Positions 1 to 6,597 of a stretch of 10,188 nucleotides of DNA are shown here, in pieces. The notes under the pieces are model-generated. The model was not told the DNA's origin. It saw only the letters and a list, made by a program, of their open reading frames with translations, and ran no database searches. The translations under genes were made by a program, and so were the position numbers. This DNA comes from an uncultured Ilumatobacter sp. (GTDB lineage: Bacteria > Actinomycetota > Acidimicrobiia > Acidimicrobiales > Ilumatobacteraceae), in the NCBI GenBank assembly GCA_937891565.1, contig CALAHA010000261.1:1-10188 (forward strand), in the 5' to 3' direction. Positions within the stretch are counted from its first letter, which is position 1, and each line of letters opens with the position of its first letter.

Positions 1-158
1 AGCACGACAAGGTCAAGTCCTCTCAGCGAGCGACGCGCAAGAACAAACTTGCTGCAGGATGCCAGCTGGAGAAGGGCGACATTGTCTGGGTCAGCGCGTC
101 CAAGGGCATTGGCATCGACATGCTTCGCGGCCTGGTTCGCTCGCACCTCCTGCACTGA
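1..158 (+). CDS. Probable EngB/YihA-type ribosome-biogenesis GTPase, C-terminal fragment
   Basis: Open reading frame entering from the left edge (first full codon at base 3) and ending at TGA 156-158; 52 codons are visible. The fragment opens with His-Asp-Lys-Val, which fits the end of a G4 motif ([NT]KxD followed by K) whose first residues lie outside the window. About 35 residues later comes VSASKGIGIDMLRGLV, which fits the G5 segment and last helix of small TRAFAC GTPases. The G4-G5 distance and the D-K-x-K-S start resemble EngB/YihA/YsxC, a GTPase that assists assembly of the large ribosomal subunit in the cytoplasm. Era- or Der-like GTPases are the alternative. The P-loop is not in the window, so the family call rests on this tail only. 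The next gene starts 74 bp downstream on the same strand and seems to have its own promoter. Confidence 0.55.
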   Translation, partial: HDKVKSSQRATRKNKLAAGCQLEKGDIVWVSASKGIGIDMLRGLVRSHLLH

Positions 159-219
159 TTTCACGTTCCGCAGCGAGTGGCTTATTTTCCACAAGCGGGG
201 TTACCAACGTGTAGGTCCG

Positions 220-225
220 TAGCTT
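220..225 (+). promoter_or_regulatory. Putative -10 box of a leaderless promoter for the KAS III gene
   Basis: TAGCTT fits the actinobacterial TANNNT -10 consensus. It lies exactly 7 nt before ATG 233, so transcription would start at or next to the A of the start codon. No Shine-Dalgarno sequence precedes that ATG, which agrees with leaderless translation. No convincing -35 hexamer is visible. Prediction from spacing only. Confidence 0.4.
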
Positions 226-232
226 CTGCCAT

Positions 233-1387
233 ATGACTGCGTTCGTGTTTCCGTCAGTGTCGATCACCGGGACCGGCCTGTTCACACCACCCGAGTCGAT
301 CAGCAATGCGGAGCTGGCTGCTTCGCTGACCGCATCGGTCGAGAAGTGGAACGGTGAGCGCGCCGCTGAGATCGAGGCGGGCACTGTCGAGGCGCGCTCG
401 GCGCCTGACGAAGCGTTCATCGTCAAAGCCTCCGGTATCGAGTCGCGGTATGTCATGGAGAAGTCCGGCGTGCTTGACCCCGACCGGATGCGGCCTCGGC
501 TTGAGACGCGCTCCGAAGACGAGTTGGGTATTCAGGCCGAGATGGCAATGCCCGCCATTCTTGAAGCCCTTGCCCAAGCTGGTCGAAAGGGCAGTGATGT
601 CGACGCGGTGATCGTTGGCTGCTCGAACCTGCAACGTGCCTATCCGGCGGTGGCCGTCGAGATCCAAGACGCACTCGGTGCGAGCGGTTGGGGGTACGAC
701 ATGAACGTGGCGTGCTCGTCGGCAACGTTCTCGATCCAGGCAGCGGTCGATGCGTTGCGGAACGGATCGGCGAAGTGCGTGGTGGTCGTCAACCCCGAGA
801 TCACGTCTGGGCACAACAACTTCGAGCTGCGTGACTTCCATTTCATTTTTGGCGATGCCTGCACCGCACTGGTGCTTGAACGAACTGACGAATCGGTCGC
901 CGACGGGCTCGGCGACGTTGCGCACCGTTGGGAAGTGCTCGGCACGAAGCTGGCAACGCAGTTCTCTAACAACATCCGCAACGACTTCGGTTTTCTCAAC
1001 TCCTCTGAGGTCGACGAACGCGATCCGCACGAAGTGGTGTTCCGTCAGAACGGTCAGATGGTGTTCCGTGAGGTCTGCCCGATGGTTGTTCAACACATCA
1101 CCACACACCTCGCTGAACTTGATCTCGACGCGTCGTCGGTCCGTCGATTTTGGTTGCACCAGGCGAACCTCAAGATGAACCAGCTGATTGCGAAGGGGGT
1201 GCTCGGCCGGGTCCCTGACGACGACGAAGCCCCCGTGATTCTCAACGAGTACGCGAACACGAGTTCGGCCGGTTCGGTCATTGCATTCCACAAGCATCGG
1301 GCTGACCTTGATGCAGGCCAACTTGGCGTGATTTGTTCTTTTGGCGCTGGCTACTCCGTCGGCAGCGTCATTGTTCGAAAATCCTGA
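233..1387 (+). CDS. 3-oxoacyl-ACP synthase III (FabH/KAS III-type thiolase-fold enzyme)
   Basis: A 384-residue thiolase-fold condensing enzyme. The complete KAS III triad is visible: Cys161 in NVACSSATFSIQ, His309 in FWLHQANLKMNQLI and Asn342 in NEYANTSSAGSVIAF. The glycine-rich C-terminus CSFGAGYSVGSVIV is typical. In this family the Cys takes an acyl group from acyl-CoA and His/Asn support decarboxylative condensation with malonyl-ACP. At 384 residues it is longer than classical FabH (about 320). The extra length lies mostly between residues 30 and 100 and around 240-270. This, with the DFHFIFGDA segment at 201-209, recalls the long FabH-like group that includes Pseudomonas PA3286, which uses medium-chain acyl-CoA; that link is from memory. 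It may therefore feed longer acyl-CoAs into fatty-acid synthesis rather than acetyl-CoA. ATG 233 is favoured because the -10-like TAGCTT is 7 nt upstream and no SD is present. It converges with the minus-strand genes, leaving 82 bp between stop codons. Confidence 0.88.
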   Translation: MTAFVFPSVSITGTGLFTPPESISNAELAASLTASVEKWNGERAAEIEAGTVEARSAPDEAFIVKASGIESRYVMEKSGVLDPDRMRPRLETRSEDELGIQAEMAMPAILEALAQAGRKGSDVDAVIVGCSNLQRAYPAVAVEIQDALGASGWGYDMNVACSSATFSIQAAVDALRNGSAKCVVVVNPEITSGHNNFELRDFHFIFGDACTALVLERTDESVADGLGDVAHRWEVLGTKLATQFSNNIRNDFGFLNSSEVDERDPHEVVFRQNGQMVFREVCPMVVQHITTHLAELDLDASSVRRFWLHQANLKMNQLIAKGVLGRVPDDDEAPVILNEYANTSSAGSVIAFHKHRADLDAGQLGVICSFGAGYSVGSVIVRKS

Positions 1388-1469
1388 ACGATCGCGACGA
1401 GGCCTGGCTGGCATGGGCCGGCTTCACGCAAGCCTGCGGGCTGTCTCCTGCCGGTCGATTTGATGCGAA

Positions 1470-2309
1470 TCAGGTGCTCGTGAAGGCTTGGGAGGCTCCG
1501 TTTGATTTGCCGCGAAGGGCTTCGATTGGGTCGCGCACGTCGTCGATGTAGCCCAGTGCATACGCCCCGATCCGGTAGCCCATGAGACGCAGTAAATCGT
1601 CGGGCAATTCAGCTGCGACGTCGGCGGGTACGGACAGGTATTGGTTCTCTTCTTGGCGCAACCAACCGACGTTGTAGGTCAGGTTCAATCCGACCCGGAC
1701 CTCGTCAGAATCGTTTGCCCCGCCGCCGTGGTACACCTTGCCGGTGTAGAGCAGGCATGACCCCTTCGTCATCTCGGCTGGGACTGACTCTTGGTGTTTG
1801 CGGCCGAGGTCGATCGGGTCGGCTTGGCTGCCAGGGATCAGCCGCGTGGCACCGTTTTCTTCGGTGAAGTCGGTCATCGCCCAGATCGTGTTGCACTGGA
1901 CGTGGTAGTCACTCGGGAACTCGAAGAAGTCGAAGGCCCATTCGTCGCGATGGATCGACTGGCTCGGCGAGCCCGGGCCAATCGCGATGGTCTGGGTCAG
2001 GTGGACTTGGAACGTCTGTGCTTTGTGGAGCAGTTTCTCGGTCACGCCGAGGATGGTCGGATGCTGAATCAGCTCGTGGCTCGATGGTGAACGAGCAATC
2101 AGTGCACCGGATCGTCGGGTGTTCTTGCCCGTGAAGCTATCGCCGCCGACCGATGTGGCATCGATGTGCGGCTGCATCTCGGCCATGACGGCATCGACCT
2201 GCTCGTGCGATGCGAGCCCGTCGATGATCAGCGCGCCGTCACGTTCGAGCACGGCATGTATCGCATCAATCGATGCCCCAGTCGCAAAGTGTGTGATCAC
2301 GTTCCCCAT
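1470..2309 (-). CDS. Phytanoyl-CoA dioxygenase (PhyH) family Fe(II)/2-oxoglutarate oxygenase
   Basis: A 279-residue cupin-fold protein of the PhyH family. These are non-heme Fe(II), 2-oxoglutarate-dependent oxygenases that usually hydroxylate a C-H bond next to a carboxylate, amide or CoA ester. The iron triad is visible: His120 and Asp122 (SIHRDEW) and His194 (GKVYHGGGAN). Arg205 in VRVGLNLTY is the expected 2-oxoglutarate carboxylate ligand. The N-terminal half has the common DGALIIDGL pattern (residues 24-32). Length is normal and there is no signal peptide, so it should be cytosolic. ATG 2309 follows an AGAGGA Shine-Dalgarno 5 nt upstream. It lies 15 bp after the SDR stop codon and is the last gene of the four-gene set. 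PhyH proteins are too diverse for a substrate call. The context suggests a polyol, sugar-acid or small osmolyte-like compound, but this is inference. Confidence 0.87.
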   Translation of the reverse strand: MGNVITHFATGASIDAIHAVLERDGALIIDGLASHEQVDAVMAEMQPHIDATSVGGDSFTGKNTRRSGALIARSPSSHELIQHPTILGVTEKLLHKAQTFQVHLTQTIAIGPGSPSQSIHRDEWAFDFFEFPSDYHVQCNTIWAMTDFTEENGATRLIPGSQADPIDLGRKHQESVPAEMTKGSCLLYTGKVYHGGGANDSDEVRVGLNLTYNVGWLRQEENQYLSVPADVAAELPDDLLRLMGYRIGAYALGYIDDVRDPIEALRGKSNGASQAFTST

Positions 2310-2324
2310 GTCGTCCTCTGTGAT

Positions 2325-3116
2325 TTACCTTCTGCCGCCGTCCACCAAGAACTGCTGCGCTGTGCAGGCGCCGCCGTCGTCGGCGGCAAGGAACAGCACC
2401 ATTTGCGCGAATTCGGCAGCGTAGATGCGGCGCTTGATGGCCTGGTCGTGCAACGTGCCCTCTTCGCCTTCGGGGCTCCACCACTTGGTGAGCTGACGGT
2501 CGGTCGCAACCCAGCCGGGCAAGACGGTGTTGACGCGCACGTTGTCGGGCCCGAATGTCCGGGCGAGTGTCCGCGTGATGCCTTCGACGGCTGACTTCGC
2601 CACCGCGTAGCCAGGGAAGAAGTCTTCCTGCATCATGTAGCTGCTGGAGCCAATGTTGACAATCGAGCCGTTCTGCGCCTTGATCATCCCGGGAGCAACC
2701 GACTGAATGGCGAAGAAGTAGTGCCGCAGGTTGACGTTGAGGCGCTCGTCCCAGTAGTCGGGCGTCATCTCCTGCCACGTGTGGCGGTCGTCGCTCGCTG
2801 CATTGTTCACGAGCACGGTGATCCCGCCGAGCTGTTCGGACGCAGCGGCGATTGCTGCCTGCGTCGCAGAAATGTCGACCAAGTCGACCTCGAAGAACAA
2901 CGGCGCATGAGCGGCGTTTACGGAGAGTCGCTCGACCAGTGCGTTGCCCTTGTCGGCTTGAATGTCGATGAAGGCGACCTTGCTCCCCTGCGCGACGAAC
3001 TGCTCGACGATGCCAGCACCGATGCCGTCGGCGCCACCTGTAACGAGCACGGTGCGGTTAACGAGCGACGGGTACGAGGCGTATGTGGTGTCGGGTGCAG
3101 CGGTTGGGTCGGTCAT
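2325..3116 (-). CDS. Short-chain dehydrogenase/reductase, aldose 1-dehydrogenase-like (xylose/galactose dehydrogenase type)
   Basis: A 263-residue classical SDR. Visible motifs are the nucleotide loop TGGADGIG (26-33), NNAA (104-107, NNAG variant), catalytic Ser157 in NIGSSS, Tyr170 and Lys174 in YAVAK, and the C-terminal FLVDGG. Several segments match my recollection of Caulobacter D-xylose dehydrogenase and rhizobial galactose dehydrogenase: YPSL before the Rossmann strand, DDRH after NNAA, YWDERLNVNLRH at 121-132, VAPGM at 140-144, the tryptophan-containing WWSPEGE at 212-218 and FLAADDGGACTAQQF near the end. The likely reaction is NAD(P)+-dependent oxidation of an aldose at C1 to its lactone. 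The next gene upstream is a lactone-processing amidohydrolase, which fits. It starts 40 bp after that gene's stop codon, with only a weak purine-rich GAAAG as ribosome site. A different polyol or alcohol substrate remains possible. Confidence 0.87.
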   Translation of the reverse strand: MTDPTAAPDTTYASYPSLVNRTVLVTGGADGIGAGIVEQFVAQGSKVAFIDIQADKGNALVERLSVNAAHAPLFFEVDLVDISATQAAIAAASEQLGGITVLVNNAASDDRHTWQEMTPDYWDERLNVNLRHYFFAIQSVAPGMIKAQNGSIVNIGSSSYMMQEDFFPGYAVAKSAVEGITRTLARTFGPDNVRVNTVLPGWVATDRQLTKWWSPEGEEGTLHDQAIKRRIYAAEFAQMVLFLAADDGGACTAQQFLVDGGRR

Positions 3117-3135
3117 GTCAGCAGTCTTTCGTTGT

Positions 3136-3152
3136 GGTGCGATAGTCGCACC
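3136..3152 (-). repeat. Perfect 7-bp inverted repeat with 3-nt loop between the amidohydrolase and SDR genes
   Basis: Arms GGTGCGA (3136-3142) and TCGCACC (3146-3152) are exact reverse complements around a 3-nt spacer. In the minus-strand transcript the hairpin begins 4 nt after the amidohydrolase stop codon. No U-run follows, and the SDR start is 19 nt beyond it, so a full terminator is unlikely. It could be an mRNA-processing or stability hairpin, a partial attenuator, or a dyad operator. Confidence 0.55.
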
Positions 3153-3156
3153 CGGT

Positions 3157-3981
3157 TCAGCAGAAGTACAGGTGGTCGGGATTCGTGACGAGCACCTGGT
3201 GGCGGAGGTCGTCTGTGGGTAGCCATTGTTCCAGCTGCGTCTTCAGTGTGCCTGACGTCGGCGCCAGCGACTGCGCCGGGTGGGGCCAATTGCTGGCCCA
3301 CAGCAGCCGATCGGTGACCCGTTCGACAAGTGCGTTGATCAGCGGGAGAACGTCGGCATGGTTGGTCCGGGCGTGGTCATCGTTGTGGATTGGTTCGGTT
3401 GACGACTCATACGGGGCTGACAACTTGACCCAGGCGTGCCCAGCTTCGACCAGCTGGAGCAGCGCGGTGAAGTTGTCGTCGTCGGTTGGAACTGGTGGCA
3501 TGTACCGGCCGATGTGATCGATCACAATTGCGGTCGGCAGTGCAGCGAGTTGGTCCTGTCGGGCTGCGAGCTCGCGGCCATTGCACTGCAGTTGGATATG
3601 CCACCCGAATGGAGCGACCTTTGCTGCCACGGTCTCCAACATCTGCCACGGCACAGCGCCTCCGGGCAGCATGTGGAAGCGAGCGCCGCGCACACCGAGT
3701 TTGGTCAGGCGACGGAGCTCGTCGGTACTCACCGAGGCGTCGACGACCATCACGCCACGAGCACGCTCTCCGATTGTTGCCATCGCGTCGAGCTGGCACG
3801 AATTGTCGAGTCCGTAGGTGGTCGGCTGGACCACGACGACGCGTTCAAGACCGAGCTCGGTCTGCAGCGCGCTGTAGTCGTCAGCTGTCGCGTCTGGTGG
3901 ACGCAGCACTGCGTCGGGCGCCGACGGATATTGCGCGTCGTAAAAATGCACGTGCGTGTCGCAGGCGTCTGTTGTGTTCAT
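3157..3981 (-). CDS. Amidohydrolase-superfamily lactone isomerase/lactonase (LigI / D-galactarolactone isomerase-like, COG3618)
   Basis: A 274-residue TIM-barrel protein of the amidohydrolase_2 family. DTHVH (8-12) supplies the strand-1 His pair, VVVVQPTTYGLDN (48-60) follows, and IDHIGR (155-160), LLWASNWPHPAQ (227-238) and LVTNPDHLY (264-272) match the order seen in 2-pyrone-4,6-dicarboxylate lactonase LigI, L-fuconolactonase and D-galactarolactone isomerase. In LigI the segment reads TDWPHP, with Asp as general base; here it is Asn231-Trp-Pro-His. The same loss of the base was reported for Agrobacterium galactarolactone isomerase, so moving a sugar 1,5-lactone to a 1,4-lactone is the favoured activity. 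Hydrolysis is the alternative. The gene overlaps the stop codon of the upstream dehydrogenase by 4 nt (ATGA), and no SD is seen, so translation is probably coupled. The downstream SDR could supply its lactone substrate. Expected to be cytosolic. Confidence 0.85.
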   Translation of the reverse strand: MNTTDACDTHVHFYDAQYPSAPDAVLRPPDATADDYSALQTELGLERVVVVQPTTYGLDNSCQLDAMATIGERARGVMVVDASVSTDELRRLTKLGVRGARFHMLPGGAVPWQMLETVAAKVAPFGWHIQLQCNGRELAARQDQLAALPTAIVIDHIGRYMPPVPTDDDNFTALLQLVEAGHAWVKLSAPYESSTEPIHNDDHARTNHADVLPLINALVERVTDRLLWASNWPHPAQSLAPTSGTLKTQLEQWLPTDDLRHQVLVTNPDHLYFC

Positions 3982-4988
3982 TTTTTGAAGTGAGCGAGCA
4001 GCCGCACGGCGGTATCGGCGTTCATCGATCGGGCCGGGACCTTGCCGGCGATCATCGAGCTGATTTGCTCGACGCTGCTCATTGCCTGAGCGTCGGCGTT
4101 CTGTGGAGTGAGGCCACCAAGGTGCGGCGTGGCAACGCAGCGCTGATGAGATGCCAGCAGAGGGGCGGGGCGCTGGTCGGCAGCACGGCCGACGTCGAGG
4201 CCCAATGCGCCGAGCTGGCCTGACTCGAGTGCAGCGAACACCGCATTGTCGTCGAGCAGTTCGCCGCGGGAGACGTTGATGAGCGTGGCGCCCGGTTTCA
4301 TCTGGGCGAGGAAGTCGGCGTCGACCATGTTCTCGGTCTCTGGCGTGGCTTGCGCGAGCGGGAAGACAGCGTCGGCATCAGCGAGAAGTTGGTCGCGCTC
4401 GACGAGTTCGGCAGTACCACTGACTTCGGTGACAAACGGGTCGTGGACGAGCACGCGCATGCCGATTCCGGTGAGCAAGCCAGCGAGGTACGAGCCGATC
4501 GCGCCGTATCCCAGGATCCCCGCGGTTTGGCCCGCCAGTTGCCAGCCTGGTCGCTGGGGCGGCTGTTTCGCGTTGCGGTAGTCGATGGTCGATGCAGCGA
4601 TGGTTCGGGCGCAGTCGAGCAGGAGGCCGAGTGCCAACTCGGCGGTCGACGGAACGAAGCTCTTGTCGGCGCGGGCGACCAGCACCCCCGCAGCGGAGGC
4701 TGCATCAACGTCGACCGTGCTGATGTCGACGGCACACCGCAGAAACGCGACAAGGTCGGGAAGTGCAGGAAACAATTCTGCTTCACCAGGTGTCGAGCGG
4801 TGCGCCACGATCACGTCGCAACCTGTTGCGGCCTCGATCAATTCGGATGTTGTCAGGTCACGTTCGAGCGGGTTGAGTACGACGTCGATAGGTGCGCCAT
4901 CCCGTTTGGTCAGCAATCGAAGCTCCGGAAGCGCACGGCCGTAGTAGGCAGCCAGGTCTTCGGGGTTGTGGGTCACGAAGACGCGCAT
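3978..4988 (-). CDS. D-isomer-specific 2-hydroxyacid dehydrogenase family protein, atypical catalytic site
   Basis: A 336-residue protein when started at ATG 4988. The NAD-binding domain shows GYGAIG (160-165) and an acidic Asp183 in VLVHDP, which suggests NAD over NADP. Family motifs follow: NVSRGELLDD with catalytic Arg241, LGLDVG (262-267) and ATPHLGG with catalytic His289. The usual DVFxxEP segment, whose Glu pairs with the His, reads DVGRAADQRP here, so the acid is Asp271 or absent. The family reduces 2-oxoacids or oxidises 2-hydroxyacids; here the partner may be a sugar acid. A TTG start at 5021 would add 11 residues. ATG is preferred because it gives the usual MRVFVTHNP N-terminus and has TAGGCT 7 nt upstream. 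It is first in the four-gene set, and its TGA overlaps the amidohydrolase ATG. The A6 run before that overlap is notable but needs no frameshift. Confidence 0.86.
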   Translation of the reverse strand: MRVFVTHNPEDLAAYYGRALPELRLLTKRDGAPIDVVLNPLERDLTTSELIEAATGCDVIVAHRSTPGEAELFPALPDLVAFLRCAVDISTVDVDAASAAGVLVARADKSFVPSTAELALGLLLDCARTIAASTIDYRNAKQPPQRPGWQLAGQTAGILGYGAIGSYLAGLLTGIGMRVLVHDPFVTEVSGTAELVERDQLLADADAVFPLAQATPETENMVDADFLAQMKPGATLINVSRGELLDDNAVFAALESGQLGALGLDVGRAADQRPAPLLASHQRCVATPHLGGLTPQNADAQAMSSVEQISSMIAGKVPARSMNADTAVRLLAHFKK

Positions 4989-4995
4989 TGTGTCG

Positions 4996-5001
4996 AGCCT
5001 A
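4996..5001 (-). promoter_or_regulatory. Putative -10 box of a leaderless promoter for the sugar-acid gene set
   Basis: On the minus strand TAGGCT (TANNNT type) lies exactly 7 nt before ATG 4988, so the transcript would start at the start codon. There is no Shine-Dalgarno before that ATG. The dimethylformamidase-like gene ends 77 bp upstream, which leaves room for an independent promoter. No clear -35 is seen. If this promoter is real, the in-frame TTG at 5021 cannot be the start. Confidence 0.4.
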
Positions 5002-5065
5002 GGTTCGGTGGTGTCGCCCAAGCGTGTCGCGTGCTGCGCCGGTCGTGCTGAGCGCTCCAGCAGAA

Positions 5066-6571
5066 TCAGCCGAGGCGATTGAGGATGTTCGAGGTGATCT
5101 TTTCGATCTGTGGGTCGCGTCCGGCGAGTCCGTGCGCCCAGTCGGTTGAGCCGGATGTGATCACGGTGCCGCCACCGGGTGACGTGTAGCTGCCGAGCAT
5201 CGCTTGGCCTGCCGCGATGCGTTTCACAGCGGCTTCGCTGCGATCGTCGAACACGCGTGACGCGAGGAACTCGATCTCTGAAGGTTCGTGCGGCTTCGGC
5301 GGCCGTCCAGCGGTCGTGCGCGTGAAGTGGGCTGCCGGGACCATTGCGAGAATCTCGAACGACTCAGGTGTTCCGTCCGCGCCGGTGGGCACGGGGAGCC
5401 CGTCGACGGTGGTGTACTCGCAGCCGTCGCACTCGTAGCCGACGGTGGTCGCAGCGGCGCCGAGCACGTCGCCGTAGTCGATGTCGGTGCCCTCGAACAT
5501 CCAGTGATCGGGCCGGAATACGGTGTAGCCGCCGGCACCGTTCGTGACTCGTTTGCCAATGCGGTGGTACCCGCCACGCGTGAACGACACCCCGGTCATG
5601 TGGTTCTCCGGTCGACCGATCAGGTGGTCGGACCAGATGCTGGTCAACTCGGCGATGCGCTCGGTGTCGTAGACGGGATCGTTTTTGAATTGGCCCTTGT
5701 AACCGACCATAACCGAGGCTGTGCCGTCGACGGGGTCTTCCATACGGACCTGCCAGAGCGCGGTGTTGCCGGAGAAGAAGGCGACGTTGCCGCCGCGGGC
5801 GATGAAGCCTTCGACGGTGTCGCGCATTGGGCCCGACCAGTACTCGTCATGACCGACAGACAGCAGCAGGCGGTAGTTGTCGATGATGCCGGGATGCTCA
5901 TCGAGGTCGGCGTTGGTGATCACGTCGATGCCATAGCCGTGCTGCTCCGCCCACGCGAGGAACGGCTGCTCCCAGTCAGGCCAGCCTGCGGAACCAGCCC
6001 ATCCTGAAAGGTGGTTCATCCGGATGTAGCCGACATGGGTGTTCATGTCGCGATCCGGTGGGTGGGTCGTGGTCACGCGTCGGCCGGCCCCGGGCGGCTT
6101 GGACAGGTAGCCGCGGGCCATTGGTCGTTGCAACGATGCGTGCGTGCCGCCGTTGTAGAGGTTGCGGCCAGCGAAGTCGTTGTAGGCGTGCCAGGTGTTG
6201 GTGGCGAGCTGCAGGAGGATCGTATTTTTCGAGTCAGCGCTCGGCCGGACGACCACAAATGCGTGACTCTGGCGTGTCTTGCCGTCGACATCGATCGTCA
6301 GCAGCACCTCGTAGTAGCCCGACACCCAGTCGTGGCCCGGGGTGATCGTGGTGGCCACCGGCCAGCCACACCCGTTTGAATCGGCGTCGCGAGGTGTCGG
6401 ATGATCATCAGCCTCGACCGTCTCGGCCCACACAACCGTCCGCTGCGCCCCAACGCGTGCGATCTCGACGCTGACTGGTCGGCCGCCCGCCGACGACAGG
6501 TGTAACCCGATCGACCCGCCCGGTGCAACAGATTGCGGCCAGCAGTATCCAGTGACGGTCTCAATTGCCAT
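5066..6571 (-). CDS. N,N-dimethylformamidase large-subunit-like protein
   Basis: A 501-residue protein resembling the C-terminal part of the large (beta) subunit of N,N-dimethylformamidase, an iron enzyme that hydrolyses dimethylformamide. An N-terminal beta-rich region (about 1-110) starts with YCWPQSVAPGG and ends with FVVVRP. The family-like core follows: LLQLATNTWHAYNDFAGRNL (119-138), a glycine-rich RGGNVAFFSGNTALWQVR (259-276), LLLSVGHDEYW (235-245), and a C-terminal GGGTVITSGSTDWAHGL (466-482). Tyr130, Tyr139, Glu243 and Tyr244 are candidates for the 2-Tyr-1-carboxylate iron site, but I could not map them to known ligands. It is shorter than the Paracoccus subunit (about 760 residues), and no small-subunit gene is near, so the substrate is unknown. 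ATG 6571 has no SD; CAAGAT 6 nt upstream is a weak -10 candidate. It follows the quinone-reductase-like gene by 75 bp. Confidence 0.78.
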   Translation of the reverse strand: MAIETVTGYCWPQSVAPGGSIGLHLSSAGGRPVSVEIARVGAQRTVVWAETVEADDHPTPRDADSNGCGWPVATTITPGHDWVSGYYEVLLTIDVDGKTRQSHAFVVVRPSADSKNTILLQLATNTWHAYNDFAGRNLYNGGTHASLQRPMARGYLSKPPGAGRRVTTTHPPDRDMNTHVGYIRMNHLSGWAGSAGWPDWEQPFLAWAEQHGYGIDVITNADLDEHPGIIDNYRLLLSVGHDEYWSGPMRDTVEGFIARGGNVAFFSGNTALWQVRMEDPVDGTASVMVGYKGQFKNDPVYDTERIAELTSIWSDHLIGRPENHMTGVSFTRGGYHRIGKRVTNGAGGYTVFRPDHWMFEGTDIDYGDVLGAAATTVGYECDGCEYTTVDGLPVPTGADGTPESFEILAMVPAAHFTRTTAGRPPKPHEPSEIEFLASRVFDDRSEAAVKRIAAGQAMLGSYTSPGGGTVITSGSTDWAHGLAGRDPQIEKITSNILNRLG

Positions 6572-6597
6572 GCAGCGATCTTGCCAGGCACAGCAAC

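Noticed and set aside
254..1414. 386-codon open frame on the minus strand opposite the KAS III gene
   Set aside because: It mirrors the coding frame of a gene with a full catalytic triad, has Arg/His/Val-rich composition, no recognisable domain and no promoter or SD. This is typical antisense openness in high-GC DNA.
1420..1434. Small hairpin GGCTT-CACGC-AAGCC between the convergent KAS III and PhyH genes as a bidirectional terminator
   Set aside because: Only 5 bp, no extension and no U-tract on either side; too weak to call.
3978..3990. Programmed frameshift at the A6 run before the ATGA overlap
   Set aside because: Both genes are complete and the overlap is an ordinary translational-coupling junction. 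No fused product is needed.
5046..5062. TGCTG/CAGCA hairpin just after the dimethylformamidase-like stop codon
   Set aside because: A 5-bp stem with a 7-nt loop and no U-tract; could be chance.
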